64,000 nucleotides of DNA, taken from the NCBI GenBank assembly GCA_017303505.1, contig JAFLCP010000007.1, positions 1 to 64,000 on the forward strand. The letters are read 5' to 3'. The translations under genes were made by a program, and so were the position numbers. The notes below the pieces were generated by a model that searched no databases, had not been told where the DNA came from, and saw only the letters and a list, made by a program, of their open reading frames with translations. This document shows, in pieces, positions 10,046-20,147 of this stretch (positions are counted from its first letter, which is position 1; every line of letters begins with the position of its first letter). Source of the DNA: Planctomycetota bacterium (GTDB lineage: Bacteria > Planctomycetota > Planctomycetia > Pirellulales > Pirellulaceae).

Positions 10046-11377
10046 TTAATGTGCCAACACGACTTCACGCATTTCGGACTTTCTTCCCGACCGAATAAAC
10101 TCTTCAAACTCAGGTCTAAACTTTTGCAAAGCGTTCTTGATCGGCCAAGCGGCACCGTCTGCCAAACCGCAGATGGTGGTGCCCGGAATGGTTCCGATCG
10201 TTTTTGAAATGTCATCCAATTTCTGTAGATCTTCCATCGTTCCTTCGCCTTGGCGGATGCGATGTAGGATCTTGGCTGACCAAGCGGTCCCTTCGCGACA
10301 CGGCGTACATTGACCGCACGACTCGTGTGCGAAAAAGCGGCAGGTGTTATATAGGACGTCGACCATGCTGGTGTGATCGTCGATAACAATCACGGCAGCG
10401 GTGCCCAAGCCGAGACAACCGGCGCGACCTGGACCATTGAAATCAAGCGGTGTATCAAGTTCGTCAGCGGATAGGAAACCCATGCTGATGCCACCAGGGA
10501 CGACAGCTTTGGCTTTACGGTCTTTCCAAACTCCACCGGCATGCTGGTCGATTAACTGCCGAGCTGTGATACCTAATGGCAATTCGACTAAGCCTGGCTT
10601 ATTTACATGACCGCTAATGCAATAAAGCTTCGAGCCATAACTGCCGGCGTCACGCGGATTATTGGGGTCCTTGGGAACGCCGATCGTCTGGAACCATTCA
10701 GGCCCGCGATCCAAAATGTTGGTTACGCAAGCCAGTGTTTCGACGTTGTTCACAATGGTCGGACGACGAAAGGCCCCTTCAATCGCAGGAAAAGGTGGCT
10801 TGATCCGCGGCCAAGCCCGCTTGCCTTCTAGGCTCTCGATAAGGCCTGTCTCTTCACCGCAGATATAAGCACAAGCCCCGCGATGTAAATGAATGTCGAG
10901 CGAGTAACCTGATCCCAAGATATTCTTGCCGAGAAAATTCTTGGCGTACATCTCGTCAATCGCTTTTTGGAGTGTACGGTAACAGCGTCCATATTCGTAG
11001 CGAAGATAGAAGTACGCAGTCGTAGCTCGAGTGGCATAACCGGCGATTACGATGCCTTCCAAAACTTGGTGCGGATCTTCTTCAATAATGACTCGATTAT
11101 TGAAGGTCCCTGGTTCACTTTCGTCACCGTTGATGCAGAGATAAATCGGACCGGTGTAACCCTTGGGAAGAAACATCCATTTCGAGCCGGTATGAAAGCC
11201 CGCACCACCTCGTCCACGCAGATTGGATTTGATGACGGTTTGGGTGACTTCATCGGGTTGCATTGCCAACGCTTTTTTCAAACCGTTGTAGCCACCATCT
11301 GCCATGTAGGTGTCGATCGATGTGTTGTTAGGTTTGCCAACACGTCGTAATAAGATGGGTTCAAATGCTTCACTCAT
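10046..11377 (-). CDS. nuoF: NADH-quinone oxidoreductase subunit F (FMN/NADH-binding)
   Basis: This subunit oxidises NADH through FMN and passes electrons to the N3 4Fe-4S cluster; 443 residues. Visible are GRGGAGFHTGSKW (FMN/NADH-binding glycine loop), NGDESEPGTF, RGACAYICGEETGLIES and the cluster motif ESCGQCTPCREG followed by a later conserved Cys in TTICGLADG. The ATG at 11377 is preceded by AGGAGAAGG, which lies within the end of nuoE, so the two genes overlap by eight bases. A 75-base gap separates it from nuoG. Confidence 0.97.
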   Translation of the reverse strand: MSEAFEPILLRRVGKPNNTSIDTYMADGGYNGLKKALAMQPDEVTQTVIKSNLRGRGGAGFHTGSKWMFLPKGYTGPIYLCINGDESEPGTFNNRVIIEEDPHQVLEGIVIAGYATRATTAYFYLRYEYGRCYRTLQKAIDEMYAKNFLGKNILGSGYSLDIHLHRGACAYICGEETGLIESLEGKRAWPRIKPPFPAIEGAFRRPTIVNNVETLACVTNILDRGPEWFQTIGVPKDPNNPRDAGSYGSKLYCISGHVNKPGLVELPLGITARQLIDQHAGGVWKDRKAKAVVPGGISMGFLSADELDTPLDFNGPGRAGCLGLGTAAVIVIDDHTSMVDVLYNTCRFFAHESCGQCTPCREGTAWSAKILHRIRQGEGTMEDLQKLDDISKTIGTIPGTTICGLADGAAWPIKNALQKFRPEFEEFIRSGRKSEMREVVLAH

Positions 11378-11849
11378 GACCTTCTCCTGCCAATCGCAAA
11401 ACATCTTCCACAGAAACGTTGAGCTTGAGTTCGTCGTCGATCAAAATGCACGGAGCACCATCACAAGCTCCCAAGCATTCCGCGAGTTCAATGGTAACTT
11501 CGCCATTTGGAGTTGTATCACCAGGTGATACATGCAGCTTCTCGCAAACCTCAGCCAGCAGTTGATCACCACCCCGCAGCATGCACGGCAAGCTACGACA
11601 AATCCAAACTCGCTTTTTGCCAAGCGGACGGTCTTCGTCGCGAAAAAAGCCGTAGAAGGAGAGCGTGTCAAAAATTTGAGCAGGAGCCAAATCGAGCAAC
11701 TCGGCAACTTCTTCCACTGCTTCGGTCGGAACACACTTCAGTTCTTGTTGAACCAAATGCAACGCGGGGAGCGTAACGGCTTGCTTGTTGGGGTATCGCG
11801 AAAAATGGTCGCGAATTTTCTGGCGTAACCCTTCGGATAAAACGCTCAT
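11370..11849 (-). CDS. nuoE: NADH-quinone oxidoreductase subunit E (2Fe-2S)
   Basis: This is the thioredoxin-like 2Fe-2S subunit (N1a) of the NADH module; 159 residues. Cluster ligands are visible as CRSLPC (C-x4-C) and CLGAC (C-x3-C) in the C-terminal half. The N-terminal helical bundle includes the typical ALHLVQQELKCVP segment. Its start overlaps the nuoD stop as ATGA, and its end overlaps nuoF. Confidence 0.96.
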   Translation of the reverse strand: MSVLSEGLRQKIRDHFSRYPNKQAVTLPALHLVQQELKCVPTEAVEEVAELLDLAPAQIFDTLSFYGFFRDEDRPLGKKRVWICRSLPCMLRGGDQLLAEVCEKLHVSPGDTTPNGEVTIELAECLGACDGAPCILIDDELKLNVSVEDVLRLAGEGHE

Positions 11850-13066
11850 CGATCGAGCTCCGCAGCAATGATGTTGAGGCTTCCAAGAACGGCAACAACG
11901 TCGCTTAACATGCAGCCGCGAATGAGTTGTGGAAACAAAGCGAAATGGATCAACGATGGTGGCCGAGTTCGAGCGCGATAGGCTTTGAACGTACCATCGC
12001 CAACTAAGTAGTACCCGAGTTCGCCGTTGGGCGATTCGGTTGCGGCATAAATCGAGCCCCGTTCGCTAGTGAGCTGGCGATTGGGCATGATCTGTTCAAA
12101 ATGATGGATCAAACCTTCGATGCTTTGATAAACTTCGCGCTTCTCAGGCAACGCTTCTTTACCTGTGCCTGGGGCAAAAATCGGGCCCGATGGCAGATTT
12201 TCGAGAGCTTGGCGAATGATTTTGATCGACTCTTTCAGTTCGAGCATACGCACTAAATAACGGGCGTAACAGTCGCCGTCGCGACAGCAGATCACATCAA
12301 ATTCAAGGTCGTTGTATGCAAGGTAAGGTTCATCACGACGCAGGTCGCGAGTTACACCGCTGGCTCGAGCGACTGGGCCGGTTGCTCCACCGGAGATAGC
12401 TGCTTCTTTGCTCAATACGCCTACGCCTCGAGTGCGTTCGATGAAGATGCGGTTGCGCGTTACCAAGCGATCGATGTCGGCATAAGCTTTATCGAAGCCG
12501 TTGACGAACTGACGAATCATTTCGATTCCATCGTCGGTGATGTCGTACATCAAACCACCGACGCGTGTGTAACTGGTATGAAAGCGTTGTCCGGTCACAC
12601 GTTCGCAGATTTCATAGATGCGTTCACGTTCGTTGAACGCATACATAAAGGCCGTAACGCCACCGAGGTCGAGAACGCTGGCACCGACACACAACAAATG
12701 ATCGTGAATTCGCATTAACTCAGCGAAGATCGTCCGCAAATATTTGCAACGTGGCGTGAGTTCGATTCCTAATAAGTTCTCTACCGCATGGTGCCAAGCA
12801 ATTTCGTTGGCCATTGGTGAGATATAGTTCATGCGATCGACGATAGTCACATATTGGTTGTAATCGAGAGCTTCACCCAGTTTCTCGAATCCACTATGCA
12901 AGAAGCCGATGTCTGGTTCAGCGTCGACAACTTCCTCGCCATCTAACGTCAGCAGCAAGCGGAGAGTTGTGTGCGTGGCGGGATGCTGAGGACCGAAGTT
13001 CAGCGTCCACAATCCTTCGCGTCGACCGTAATCGTCGACTTCAAAATCTCTAAGCTCCAGTGGCAT
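11846..13066 (-). CDS. nuoD: NADH-quinone oxidoreductase subunit D
   Basis: This is the 49-kDa-type subunit of the connecting module, which forms the quinone site with NuoB; 406 residues. The hallmark is FGPQHPATHTTLRLLL near residue 25, where the quinone-binding His loop lies. Others are DIGFLHSGFEKLGE, the YTRVGG segment and the PPSLIHF region near the C-terminus. It is encoded separately from nuoC, unlike the fused NuoCD of enterobacteria. It begins about 70 bases after nuoC, the largest gap in the distal half of the operon. Confidence 0.97.
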   Translation of the reverse strand: MPLELRDFEVDDYGRREGLWTLNFGPQHPATHTTLRLLLTLDGEEVVDAEPDIGFLHSGFEKLGEALDYNQYVTIVDRMNYISPMANEIAWHHAVENLLGIELTPRCKYLRTIFAELMRIHDHLLCVGASVLDLGGVTAFMYAFNERERIYEICERVTGQRFHTSYTRVGGLMYDITDDGIEMIRQFVNGFDKAYADIDRLVTRNRIFIERTRGVGVLSKEAAISGGATGPVARASGVTRDLRRDEPYLAYNDLEFDVICCRDGDCYARYLVRMLELKESIKIIRQALENLPSGPIFAPGTGKEALPEKREVYQSIEGLIHHFEQIMPNRQLTSERGSIYAATESPNGELGYYLVGDGTFKAYRARTRPPSLIHFALFPQLIRGCMLSDVVAVLGSLNIIAAELDR

Positions 13067-13135
13067 ACGAAATTACTCACAATTCAACGGGCGTTTTCTT
13101 GGACGGTAAGCGAAAACGCGTCATTTGATTAAGGG

Positions 13136-13642
13136 TTAACTTTGAGCTCGTGTCACAACCGGGAAATTATGTCGTTCCCCGCGACCCTGCATCGGATAAT
13201 CTTTGCGGAGTGGGTAGGAAGCAAATTGTTCAGGCAGTAGCAGCCGTTTCAAATTCGGATGATTTTCAAATCGTATTCCGAACATGTCATACGCTTCTCG
13301 CTCTAGCCAATCGGCCGATTTCCAAAGCGAATACATCGAGGGAACAGTAAGCTCAGGCTCATTAAGATAAACCGAAACGGTCAATCGCTCGCCGGATTCA
13401 GTATTGAGCAAACAATACACAACCTCGAATCGATCTCTAGCACCTTGATATTCGAGCAAATCGATAGCGGTTACGTCGATGAGCATGTCCATGCCGCACT
13501 TATCGCGAAGTGTGGACATGGTTGCTGCGAGTCGATCGCTGGATACGATCAAGCGGCATTGGGCACGAAATTCGGACCAACGTCGCGAATCATCGGGCAT
13601 CAGAGCATCAAGACGTTCTTGCCATTTCGCGATTAGCGTCAT
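13136..13642 (-). CDS. nuoC: NADH-quinone oxidoreductase subunit C
   Basis: This is the 30-kDa-type subunit of complex I; 168 residues. The diagnostic C-terminal block is visible: WLEREAYDMFGIRFENHPNL, then LLLPEQFASYPLRKDYPMQG. The upstream part (DVTAIDLLEYQGARDRFEVV) also fits. It starts two bases after the nuoB stop codon. Confidence 0.96.
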   Translation of the reverse strand: MTLIAKWQERLDALMPDDSRRWSEFRAQCRLIVSSDRLAATMSTLRDKCGMDMLIDVTAIDLLEYQGARDRFEVVYCLLNTESGERLTVSVYLNEPELTVPSMYSLWKSADWLEREAYDMFGIRFENHPNLKRLLLPEQFASYPLRKDYPMQGRGERHNFPVVTRAQS

Positions 13643-13644
13643 GA

Positions 13645-14244
13645 TTAGTGCCTTGGATTGTAAATAGGAAGTTGAAACTTCTTCGGTTGTCGATCGCGAA
13701 TGCGTTCGATTTCATCCCGATCGAAACGAGGTGGACCTTCGGGCGATGTTCGCGATGCAAACTCTTTGCCGTAGACGGTGCCCGTTTGTTGGATTTTTTC
13801 CTGCAAATCGAGGACGGCTCGAATCAATTGTTCAGGACGTGGAGGGCAACCTGGGATGTAAACATCGACCGGAATAAAACGGTCGATACCTTGCACAACA
13901 GCATAGGTATCGAAAACGCCGCCCGAACAGGCACAGGCACCCATCGAAATGCACCACTTGGGTTCTGGCATTTGCAACCAAATGCGTTGGAGCACTGGGA
14001 GCATTTTCATCACTACGCGTCCAGCAACGATCATCAAGTCGCATTGGCGCGGAGTAAACCGCATTACTTCTGAGCCGAAACGAGACAAATCGTGGCGGCT
14101 AGCTGAGGCAGCCATCAGCTCGATACCGCAGCAGGCAGTTGCGAACGGCATGGGCCACAAGCTGTTTTTGCGAGCCCAGTTCGCGGCCGCATCTAGCCTT
14201 GTCCAAATAACATTGTCGCCCGTGGGGTTCATTTGCGTCGCCAT
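13645..14244 (-). CDS. nuoB: NADH-quinone oxidoreductase subunit B (N2 cluster)
   Basis: This subunit carries the terminal 4Fe-4S cluster N2 next to the quinone site; ~199 residues. Ligand motifs are [10 protein letters not shown] (adjacent Cys pair), [11 protein letters not shown] and [11 protein letters not shown]. The ATG at 14244 has AAGGTG seven bases upstream; an ATG at 14232 would make an ATGA overlap with the nuoA stop, so the exact start is open. Both choices overlap nuoA. The C-terminal ~40 residues are charged and variable. Confidence 0.96.
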   Translation of the reverse strand: MATQMNPTGDNVIWTRLDAAANWARKNSLWPMPFATACCGIELMAASASRHDLSRFGSEVMRFTPRQCDLMIVAGRVVMKMLPVLQRIWLQMPEPKWCISMGACACSGGVFDTYAVVQGIDRFIPVDVYIPGCPPRPEQLIRAVLDLQEKIQQTGTVYGKEFASRTSPEGPPRFDRDEIERIRDRQPKKFQLPIYNPRH

Positions 14245-14651
14245 TGAAACACACCTTTCTTCCACGCATAGACATAAGCGAGGAACAGAGTACCGGAGAG
14301 TGACAACAGAGCGATGAGGATTCCGAACTTAGTTTCCGGCGTGACGATCGAACGATTGGCTACTGCCCAGGGATAGAGGAACAAAAGCTCGACGTCGAAT
14401 AGCAAGAAGAGAATGGCAATCAGATAGAATTTAATGTCCAGCGGTTTTCGCGCGTCTCCCACCGGGTCCATACCAGATTCGTAAGGCATGTCCTTGATAG
14501 GCGTTTTCTTTCGTGGGGCTACCAAGTGAGGCAAAAGCAAACTCACTGCAGCAAAGCCGAGAACTGCAAAAGAGTAAATCAGTATCGGGATGTAGGAATT
14601 CAAGCTAGCAATCCAGCGTTGTCTTAGATCGTGAAATTTTTCACAACTCAT
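14229..14651 (-). CDS. nuoA: NADH-quinone oxidoreductase subunit A
   Basis: This is the three-helix membrane subunit and first gene of the nuo operon; 140 residues. The family block is clear: [20 protein letters not shown], then [20 protein letters not shown] with its acidic residues in the helix. The ~15-residue polar N-terminal stretch before the first helix is slightly longer than usual, and no strong ribosome-binding site precedes the ATG. The operon promoter should lie in 14652-15102, divergent from the YbhN-like gene. Confidence 0.95.
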   Translation of the reverse strand: MSCEKFHDLRQRWIASLNSYIPILIYSFAVLGFAAVSLLLPHLVAPRKKTPIKDMPYESGMDPVGDARKPLDIKFYLIAILFLLFDVELLFLYPWAVANRSIVTPETKFGILIALLSLSGTLFLAYVYAWKKGVFQWRRK

Positions 14652-15102
14652 TTCGGATCATAGTCACGACACATGGTTCGGCAAGTGCAGTCTGCGGCCT
14701 GCAGTTGTTGGATTGGGAGCTCCGAATAGTGGACAATTGTGTGAATGAATGATGTTTTGAAGCGGTAATGTGGGGTGAAGTCGCATAAATCCATGAATAA
14801 AGGCGTGGAATCGTACTTTTTGCGCCCAAAATCACGGAAATTGAAGCACGGGATTGTAACCTGACTAACAATTAATTTTTGAAAAGTAGCAGAGGTTGGG
14901 TTGCGTGCTAGTTCTTTCGAGCAGCAACTTGTTAACTAGGTGCCCCAAAAGGCAGTAGTTGTACGGGTGGCATGCCCACTGAGAAAAAACGGAGTTAGCG
15001 TCTACAATCATCTGCGGCTAGCGACCATAAGATTGACGATGAACAAACACGGCGACCATCTTTGAGTGTGCTGACACGACGATACAACGAAATGAAAATG
15101 GC
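14652..15102. other. 451-bp divergent intergenic region
   Basis: This region separates the divergently transcribed nuo operon (minus) and the YbhN-like gene (plus) and must hold both promoters. I could not assign convincing -35/-10 pairs. The only structure noticed is a near-palindrome GGGTGGCATGCCCAC at 14965-14979. No RNA gene or credible small protein was seen. Confidence 0.5.
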
Positions 15103-16164
15103 ATGAGTCCTGAACACGATACAGATTCGACGGCTCCTCAAGATGTAGGGAGCCAAGATGAAGTGCAGAAGTTACATCAAGCTTGGCGATTGCCGCTAGA
15201 GATTGCGAAGTACACGACCGTCTTCGGCATCATCGCATTTTGCTTGTGGATTGTACGGGCCAAGCTGAAACACATCACTTGGGCGCAGATTGTTGAGAGT
15301 GTCGAGAATATCCCGCCCAGTCAGATTTTGTTAGCGATCATGATCACCGCATTGAATTTTGTGGTGTTGACGGGCTACGACTGGATCGCAGTTACCTATC
15401 TCAAGAAGAAACTCTCGATTTCCAAAATTATGGTCGGGGCTGTTGTTGGCTACGCATTCAGCAATGTGGTTGGTTGGATGTTGGGAGGGACCGCTGTTCG
15501 ATATCGCATGTATCGGCGCTGGGGCTTTTCCTTTATGGATATCGTAGCCTTTATTTCTTTGCTGACGGTTACATTTTGGATGGGAATGTTTTTGTTGGCA
15601 GGCATTGCGTTTGTGATGTTGCCGGTTCAGTTGCCAGACGAGTATCAAGACAAGTTGTATTTCGAGCCGATTGTGTTCGGTTATGTTTTCTTGGCGGTGA
15701 TTTTATCGTATCTGATGGCAACGCTGCTGATTCGCAAGCCACTAAAGATTGGTGGTCAAGAGTATTCTTTTCCACCGATGAATTTATCTCTATTGCAATT
15801 GGTTGTTTCCGCAGCTGACTTCGCCTTAGCCTCGTTGGTGTTGTACATCTTGTTGCCCGATGGCACAGCGAATTACAGCACAGTGCTGGTGAGTTATCTG
15901 GCGGCGATGATTGTGGCGGTGACGTTGCATGTGCCAGGGGGCTTTGGCGTACTTGAGGTGATCGTGTTGGATCTTCTGACCAAAAATGAAGTGACACCCT
16001 CTAACGAACTAATCGTCGCTGTAACTTGTGGACTGCTATTGTTTCGAGTTGTCTACTATTTGATTCCAGGGCTGATTGCCTTGGTCATGTTCTTGTGGCA
16101 AGAAGTCATTTTCTGGCGGCAGAAGAAGGCCGAAGGTGCACTTGCGATTGGCGACAATATTTAG
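15103..16164 (+). CDS. YbhN/UPF0104-family membrane protein (lysylphosphatidylglycerol synthase TM-region type)
   Basis: This 353-residue integral membrane protein has about eight hydrophobic helices after a ~35-residue polar N-terminus. It contains the features of the flippase-like domain of MprF and YbhN: GYAFSNVVGWMLGGTAVRYR in the first third and VTLHVPGGFGVLEVIVL in the last third. Such domains are known or proposed to move lipids across the inner membrane. There is no attached synthase domain, so it cannot make lysyl-PG by itself. It stands alone between the nuo operon and putA. The substrate is unknown. Confidence 0.8.
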   Translation: MSPEHDTDSTAPQDVGSQDEVQKLHQAWRLPLEIAKYTTVFGIIAFCLWIVRAKLKHITWAQIVESVENIPPSQILLAIMITALNFVVLTGYDWIAVTYLKKKLSISKIMVGAVVGYAFSNVVGWMLGGTAVRYRMYRRWGFSFMDIVAFISLLTVTFWMGMFLLAGIAFVMLPVQLPDEYQDKLYFEPIVFGYVFLAVILSYLMATLLIRKPLKIGGQEYSFPPMNLSLLQLVVSAADFALASLVLYILLPDGTANYSTVLVSYLAAMIVAVTLHVPGGFGVLEVIVLDLLTKNEVTPSNELIVAVTCGLLLFRVVYYLIPGLIALVMFLWQEVIFWRQKKAEGALAIGDNI

Positions 16165-16223
16165 CACTGCAATAACATTTAAAGATAAGACTCACATAGA
16201 CTGTTGTAACTTCAATTGCACCA

Positions 16224-16256
16224 ACTGCTCCATGCGGGAATTCAACATGGAGCAGT
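16224..16256. terminator. 11-bp inverted repeat between convergent genes
   Basis: ACTGCTCCATG (16224-16234) pairs perfectly with CATGGAGCAGT (16246-16256) across an 11-base loop. It lies between the stop codons of the YbhN-like gene (plus) and putA (minus), so it may end transcription from both sides. There is no clear U-tract on either strand, so an intrinsic terminator is likely but not certain. Confidence 0.55.
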
Positions 16257-16305
16257 CGTTGTTGGCGTCAAGATCTGGTAGTGAGTCTATTCATCATTGC
16301 TAGAT

Positions 16306-19300
16306 TTATAGCGGTTCAGCCCGATGCTCTTGGCCGCGAACGCCGAGGTTTCCGTAACGATGATAGTCGCGGCAGAGGCTTTGTTCTTCGACATACCATA
16401 GAGCTTCGACGCGAGCGACATTCGTCACTGGTCGATCAGCCAGATGGATATGAGATTCAAGGGCTGCGGCGCGAATAGGTAGCGGAATGGAATTGGCGTC
16501 CACGTATCGAACTCGATCCGTTTGCTTCAAGCGAATAGCTTCCGCCAAGACCTCATCGCTTTCCTCAATAAACTCGATGCTGCCGGCTAGGTCTTCTGTC
16601 CAACGATCTAGCCAATCGACGAGGTTGCGATCGAAGCGTGGAGCGACGCTAACGGTGACACGACAACCGACTGAGATCGCGGCAATCATGCGAATTAATG
16701 TATCTTCTAAACGATCGCTGAGTTCGACGCGGATGCGAACTTGTTTTACTGGAAGATAACGTCGCAGATTATCTTGACCGATCAATTTGAAATGATCGTG
16801 GGACTCGAGAATTTCTTGATTGGCAAAGCGATCGAAGTCGAGCAGAGCTTCTCGAATCAGCGGTTTGAGGCCAGCAATGGCTGCTGGTACCTGTTGATCC
16901 TTTTCAAGATGTTCCCAGAGGGTCTTGAGTTTTCCAATTTGTGGAGTTGCTTTCGTTGGCGTTCCTGTTGCGCGAGCCGACGAGGGCTTCGGTCGCACAT
17001 GGCAAAGTGGAATGATGTAGTTGGGCCCACCCGCTTTGATACCTGGGCCAAATGCGCTTAGGCCGAGACCACCGAAAGGTTGTCGCAACACAATCGCTCC
17101 GGTTGTCGGACGGTTGATATACAAATTCCCCGCCTTCAAATGGCTCGACCACAGTTCTTGTTCGCGGTCATCCAAACTCTCAAGGCCGCTGGTCAAACCG
17201 TATCCAGTGGCGTGAACTAATTCGATTCCGTGGGTGAGATTCTTGATCTTCATCACGCCCAATACGGGACCGAAGAGTTCTGTTTTATGAGTGAAGCTAT
17301 CAGGTTGAACGTTCCACTTTACGGCGGGGCTGTAGAGGGAAGGATTGTCGTCGAGTTGTTTGGGGAGAACGGCCCATGATTCGCCATGTTCTAGTTCTTT
17401 GAGGCCACGCAGCAACGCGCCACTTGGCGGACGAATCAATGGTCCCATCTTATTCTTTAGTTCCCACGCAGAGCCGACGGACATGCTGCTAATGGCATCG
17501 ACAAATTGTTCACGGAAGTTCGTGTCCTCAAAAACTTCTTCTTCCAAGAGGAGCAATGATGTGGCACTACATTTTTGGCCTGAGTGAGAGAAGGCGGAAT
17601 GGAGAACATTTTTGATGGTTTGATCTCGATCGCTTAGGCCAGTTACGATGGTCGCATTCTTGCCGCCTGTTTCGGCCAGCAAGAATAAGTGTGGATGTTG
17701 TTTGAGCATTCGCTGCGCGGTTTCGGTGCCGCCGGTGAGGATAACCGCTTTCACATCTGGATGACCGACAAGAGAGTTGCCTGCCACACTTCCGCTGCAT
17801 GGGATGAGTTGTAATGCGGTACGTGGCACACCAGCGGCCCAGAAACACTCGCATAAAACCGAGGCGGGTAACACCGTATCGGAAGCTGGCTTCAGCAGCA
17901 CCGTGTTGCCGGCTGCGAGAGCTGCAGCGATACCACCGCATGGAATTGCGATCGGGAAGTTCCAGGGAGAAATAACGGCAACTACACCGAGAGGCTGAAC
18001 TTCAATATCGTCGCGTTTGGCCAAATCGAGTGCACAGCTTGCATAGAATTCTACGAAGTCAACCGCTTCGCTGACTTCGGGATCGCTTTCAAGCAAAGTC
18101 TTGCCACCGTCTGCCAAAGCAGCGCCCATGAGGTCGCCACGGCGAATGCGAATTTCTTGGGCGACTCGTCGCAAAATGTCATAGCGATGTTGGGCGGTGA
18201 GTTGTCGCCAGCCAGATGGGTCGTCTGCGGCGCATTGGATGGCGCGACGGATTTGAGCTGGGCTCGCTTGATGATATCGAGCTGCGACGACACCTGGGCG
18301 CGATGGATCGGGCGATTCGTAGAGGCCACCTTCGCCAGATTGTGTCTCACCTGCAATGCACAGCGAAATTTCGGTGGCGCGGCTATCGCAACGTTGTTTC
18401 CATTGCTCGATGATCGATTCTGCCCAAAGGCCATTTTGTACAAGCGAGACATCGGTGTCGGGCTCATTTTGGAATTCTTCCCAACGTTTAGGTTCTGCGG
18501 GTTGGGCAGGTGGTAGTCGTCGATCTTGAGTTCGGCGCGGCAAGTCTGAAACGGTTTTCGAAAGTTCAAGCGACGAGATGAAACCTGACTCCAAGCGTTT
18601 CCAAGCAGGGCTTCCAACTTGAATGTTGAAGGCGTGTCTTAGAAAGTTATCAGGTCCAGTATTTTCATCGAGGCGACGGATCAGGTAACCGATGGCGTTG
18701 ATGAATTCATGTTGATGACAGGCTGGCGCGTAGAGCAGAACATTGTGGCAAAGTTCGAAGAGAGCTCGCCGTTGATGGTTGGCCATGCCTTCGAGCATTT
18801 CGAATTGCACTTGAGCGAGCACACCTTGGCTCGCTGCGAGGACGACTGCATAAGCGAGATCGAAAAGATTGTGGGAAGCGACGCCGAGTTGTACGGCTTT
18901 GTAGATATCGGGCTGCATGCCGTACTGCAACATACGTTTGTAGTTGGCATCGGTTTCGTATTTGTGTTTGTAGGGCGCTTGAGGCCAGCCGCGCAATGAA
19001 GCTTCCACTCGCTCCATTTCCATGTTTGCCCCTTTAACAACGCGGACCGTGATGGGGGAGCCGCCCCGACGGACGCGTTCTTGAGCCCACTCGGATAATT
19101 CGCGTTGAACGATATGTGAGTCGGGGATGTAAGCTTGAAGAGCGATGCCGGCTCGGACTTGTTCAAGGCCAGGTCGTTCGAGAGTCTTCATGAAGGTGTC
19201 GGCGGTGAGTCGCAGATCGCGATATTCTTCCATATCGAGATAAACAAACTTCCCCACTTTGGAGCCATCGGGACGCACAAACACTTCGCGGGCTGCTGCG

Positions 19301-20004
19301 CGAAGGATAAGTTCCAAGCGATCGCAGAGAACTTTGACGGTGTGGCGACGAGCGATTGCGGAGATCTGCGAATAGATCGTTGAGATTTTGACCGACATGC
19401 ACTCGATTTCAGGACGCTGCAAGGCGGCTAAGTATTTTTCAAGACGCCGCTGGGCTTCTTCTTCGCCGAGAATGGCTTCGCCCAAAAAGTTGACGTTCAT
19501 GCGCAGACCTTCTTCGCTGCGAGCTCGCAAATGCGAAGAGAGAACATCAGCTTCGGCGGGAAGGATTACGTTGGCCGTTTCCTTTCGCATTTTGTCTTTG
19601 ACTAAGGGGACGGCTACGCCTGGCAAATAATTGCCAAACGATTGAAAGCCTTTGAGCAAAGTGCGATCAAGCATACTGAAGAATCGAGGTACACCTTGCA
19701 CGTCGAGGATATGCACCATTTGATCGACAACGCGCCAAGCGGATTGGCTGCGAAAGGACTGGTCGGTCATTTGGGTGAGAATGGCTTTGTCGCTTGGGTG
19801 TTGGATCATGCGATCCAGTTCGGCTTGTTGGCGACGCTCGGCGGGAGTTTGCAATTTGGCAGCTCGGTTTTGCAGCATGCGAGCTACGGCCAGTGCTGCT
19901 TCTACGAGTCGATCAGAATTGGAATTGGGGCTTAATTCTCCGATGAGACGGGGAACATTGACAGAAGCCAGCGACTGGTCAGCCGATATTTCTGGCGCAC
20001 TCAT
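16306..20004 (-). CDS. putA: Bifunctional proline dehydrogenase / L-glutamate gamma-semialdehyde dehydrogenase
   Basis: This 1,232-residue enzyme oxidises proline to pyrroline-5-carboxylate (FAD domain, roughly residues 100-490) and then to glutamate (NAD domain, roughly 570-1010). PRODH motifs include VNFLGEAILGEEEA, LDMEEYRDL, AYIPDSH and RVVKGANMEMER. The aldehyde dehydrogenase part shows ISPWNFPIAIPCGG, catalytic Glu in LLAETGGKNA (~773) and catalytic Cys in SGQKCSAT (~810). A C-terminal ~200-residue region follows. No N-terminal ribbon-helix-helix domain is present, so it is not a DNA-binding autorepressor. It stands alone; proline catabolism would feed electrons to the quinone pool. Confidence 0.95.
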   Translation of the reverse strand: MSAPEISADQSLASVNVPRLIGELSPNSNSDRLVEAALAVARMLQNRAAKLQTPAERRQQAELDRMIQHPSDKAILTQMTDQSFRSQSAWRVVDQMVHILDVQGVPRFFSMLDRTLLKGFQSFGNYLPGVAVPLVKDKMRKETANVILPAEADVLSSHLRARSEEGLRMNVNFLGEAILGEEEAQRRLEKYLAALQRPEIECMSVKISTIYSQISAIARRHTVKVLCDRLELILRAAAREVFVRPDGSKVGKFVYLDMEEYRDLRLTADTFMKTLERPGLEQVRAGIALQAYIPDSHIVQRELSEWAQERVRRGGSPITVRVVKGANMEMERVEASLRGWPQAPYKHKYETDANYKRMLQYGMQPDIYKAVQLGVASHNLFDLAYAVVLAASQGVLAQVQFEMLEGMANHQRRALFELCHNVLLYAPACHQHEFINAIGYLIRRLDENTGPDNFLRHAFNIQVGSPAWKRLESGFISSLELSKTVSDLPRRTQDRRLPPAQPAEPKRWEEFQNEPDTDVSLVQNGLWAESIIEQWKQRCDSRATEISLCIAGETQSGEGGLYESPDPSRPGVVAARYHQASPAQIRRAIQCAADDPSGWRQLTAQHRYDILRRVAQEIRIRRGDLMGAALADGGKTLLESDPEVSEAVDFVEFYASCALDLAKRDDIEVQPLGVVAVISPWNFPIAIPCGGIAAALAAGNTVLLKPASDTVLPASVLCECFWAAGVPRTALQLIPCSGSVAGNSLVGHPDVKAVILTGGTETAQRMLKQHPHLFLLAETGGKNATIVTGLSDRDQTIKNVLHSAFSHSGQKCSATSLLLLEEEVFEDTNFREQFVDAISSMSVGSAWELKNKMGPLIRPPSGALLRGLKELEHGESWAVLPKQLDDNPSLYSPAVKWNVQPDSFTHKTELFGPVLGVMKIKNLTHGIELVHATGYGLTSGLESLDDREQELWSSHLKAGNLYINRPTTGAIVLRQPFGGLGLSAFGPGIKAGGPNYIIPLCHVRPKPSSARATGTPTKATPQIGKLKTLWEHLEKDQQVPAAIAGLKPLIREALLDFDRFANQEILESHDHFKLIGQDNLRRYLPVKQVRIRVELSDRLEDTLIRMIAAISVGCRVTVSVAPRFDRNLVDWLDRWTEDLAGSIEFIEESDEVLAEAIRLKQTDRVRYVDANSIPLPIRAAALESHIHLADRPVTNVARVEALWYVEEQSLCRDYHRYGNLGVRGQEHRAEPL

Positions 20005-20147
20005 AGATCGAACTCGCGTGAAGGAATGTCAAAGAACAAACTGCCTGTATCATCGTAGCTAATTTGAGGCAGAAGGGTAGCGGTGAAAATTAGAGATGAA
20101 GATAGAACGCGGTAGAAGATGAGAGGCCGCATTTTCGGCGAGGTTAT

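Noticed and set aside
14641-14871. Short minus-strand frame beginning MLVRLQSRASIS
   Set aside because: Such sequences often come from the end of a tRNA gene, so I looked for one. The bases around 14840-14871 do not form a T-arm or acceptor stem, and the frame itself overlaps the nuoA start and has no family pattern.
14965-14979. GGGTGGCATGCCCAC near-palindrome as an operator
   Set aside because: A single imperfect copy in a 451-base gap with no known regulator; not enough to call a binding site.
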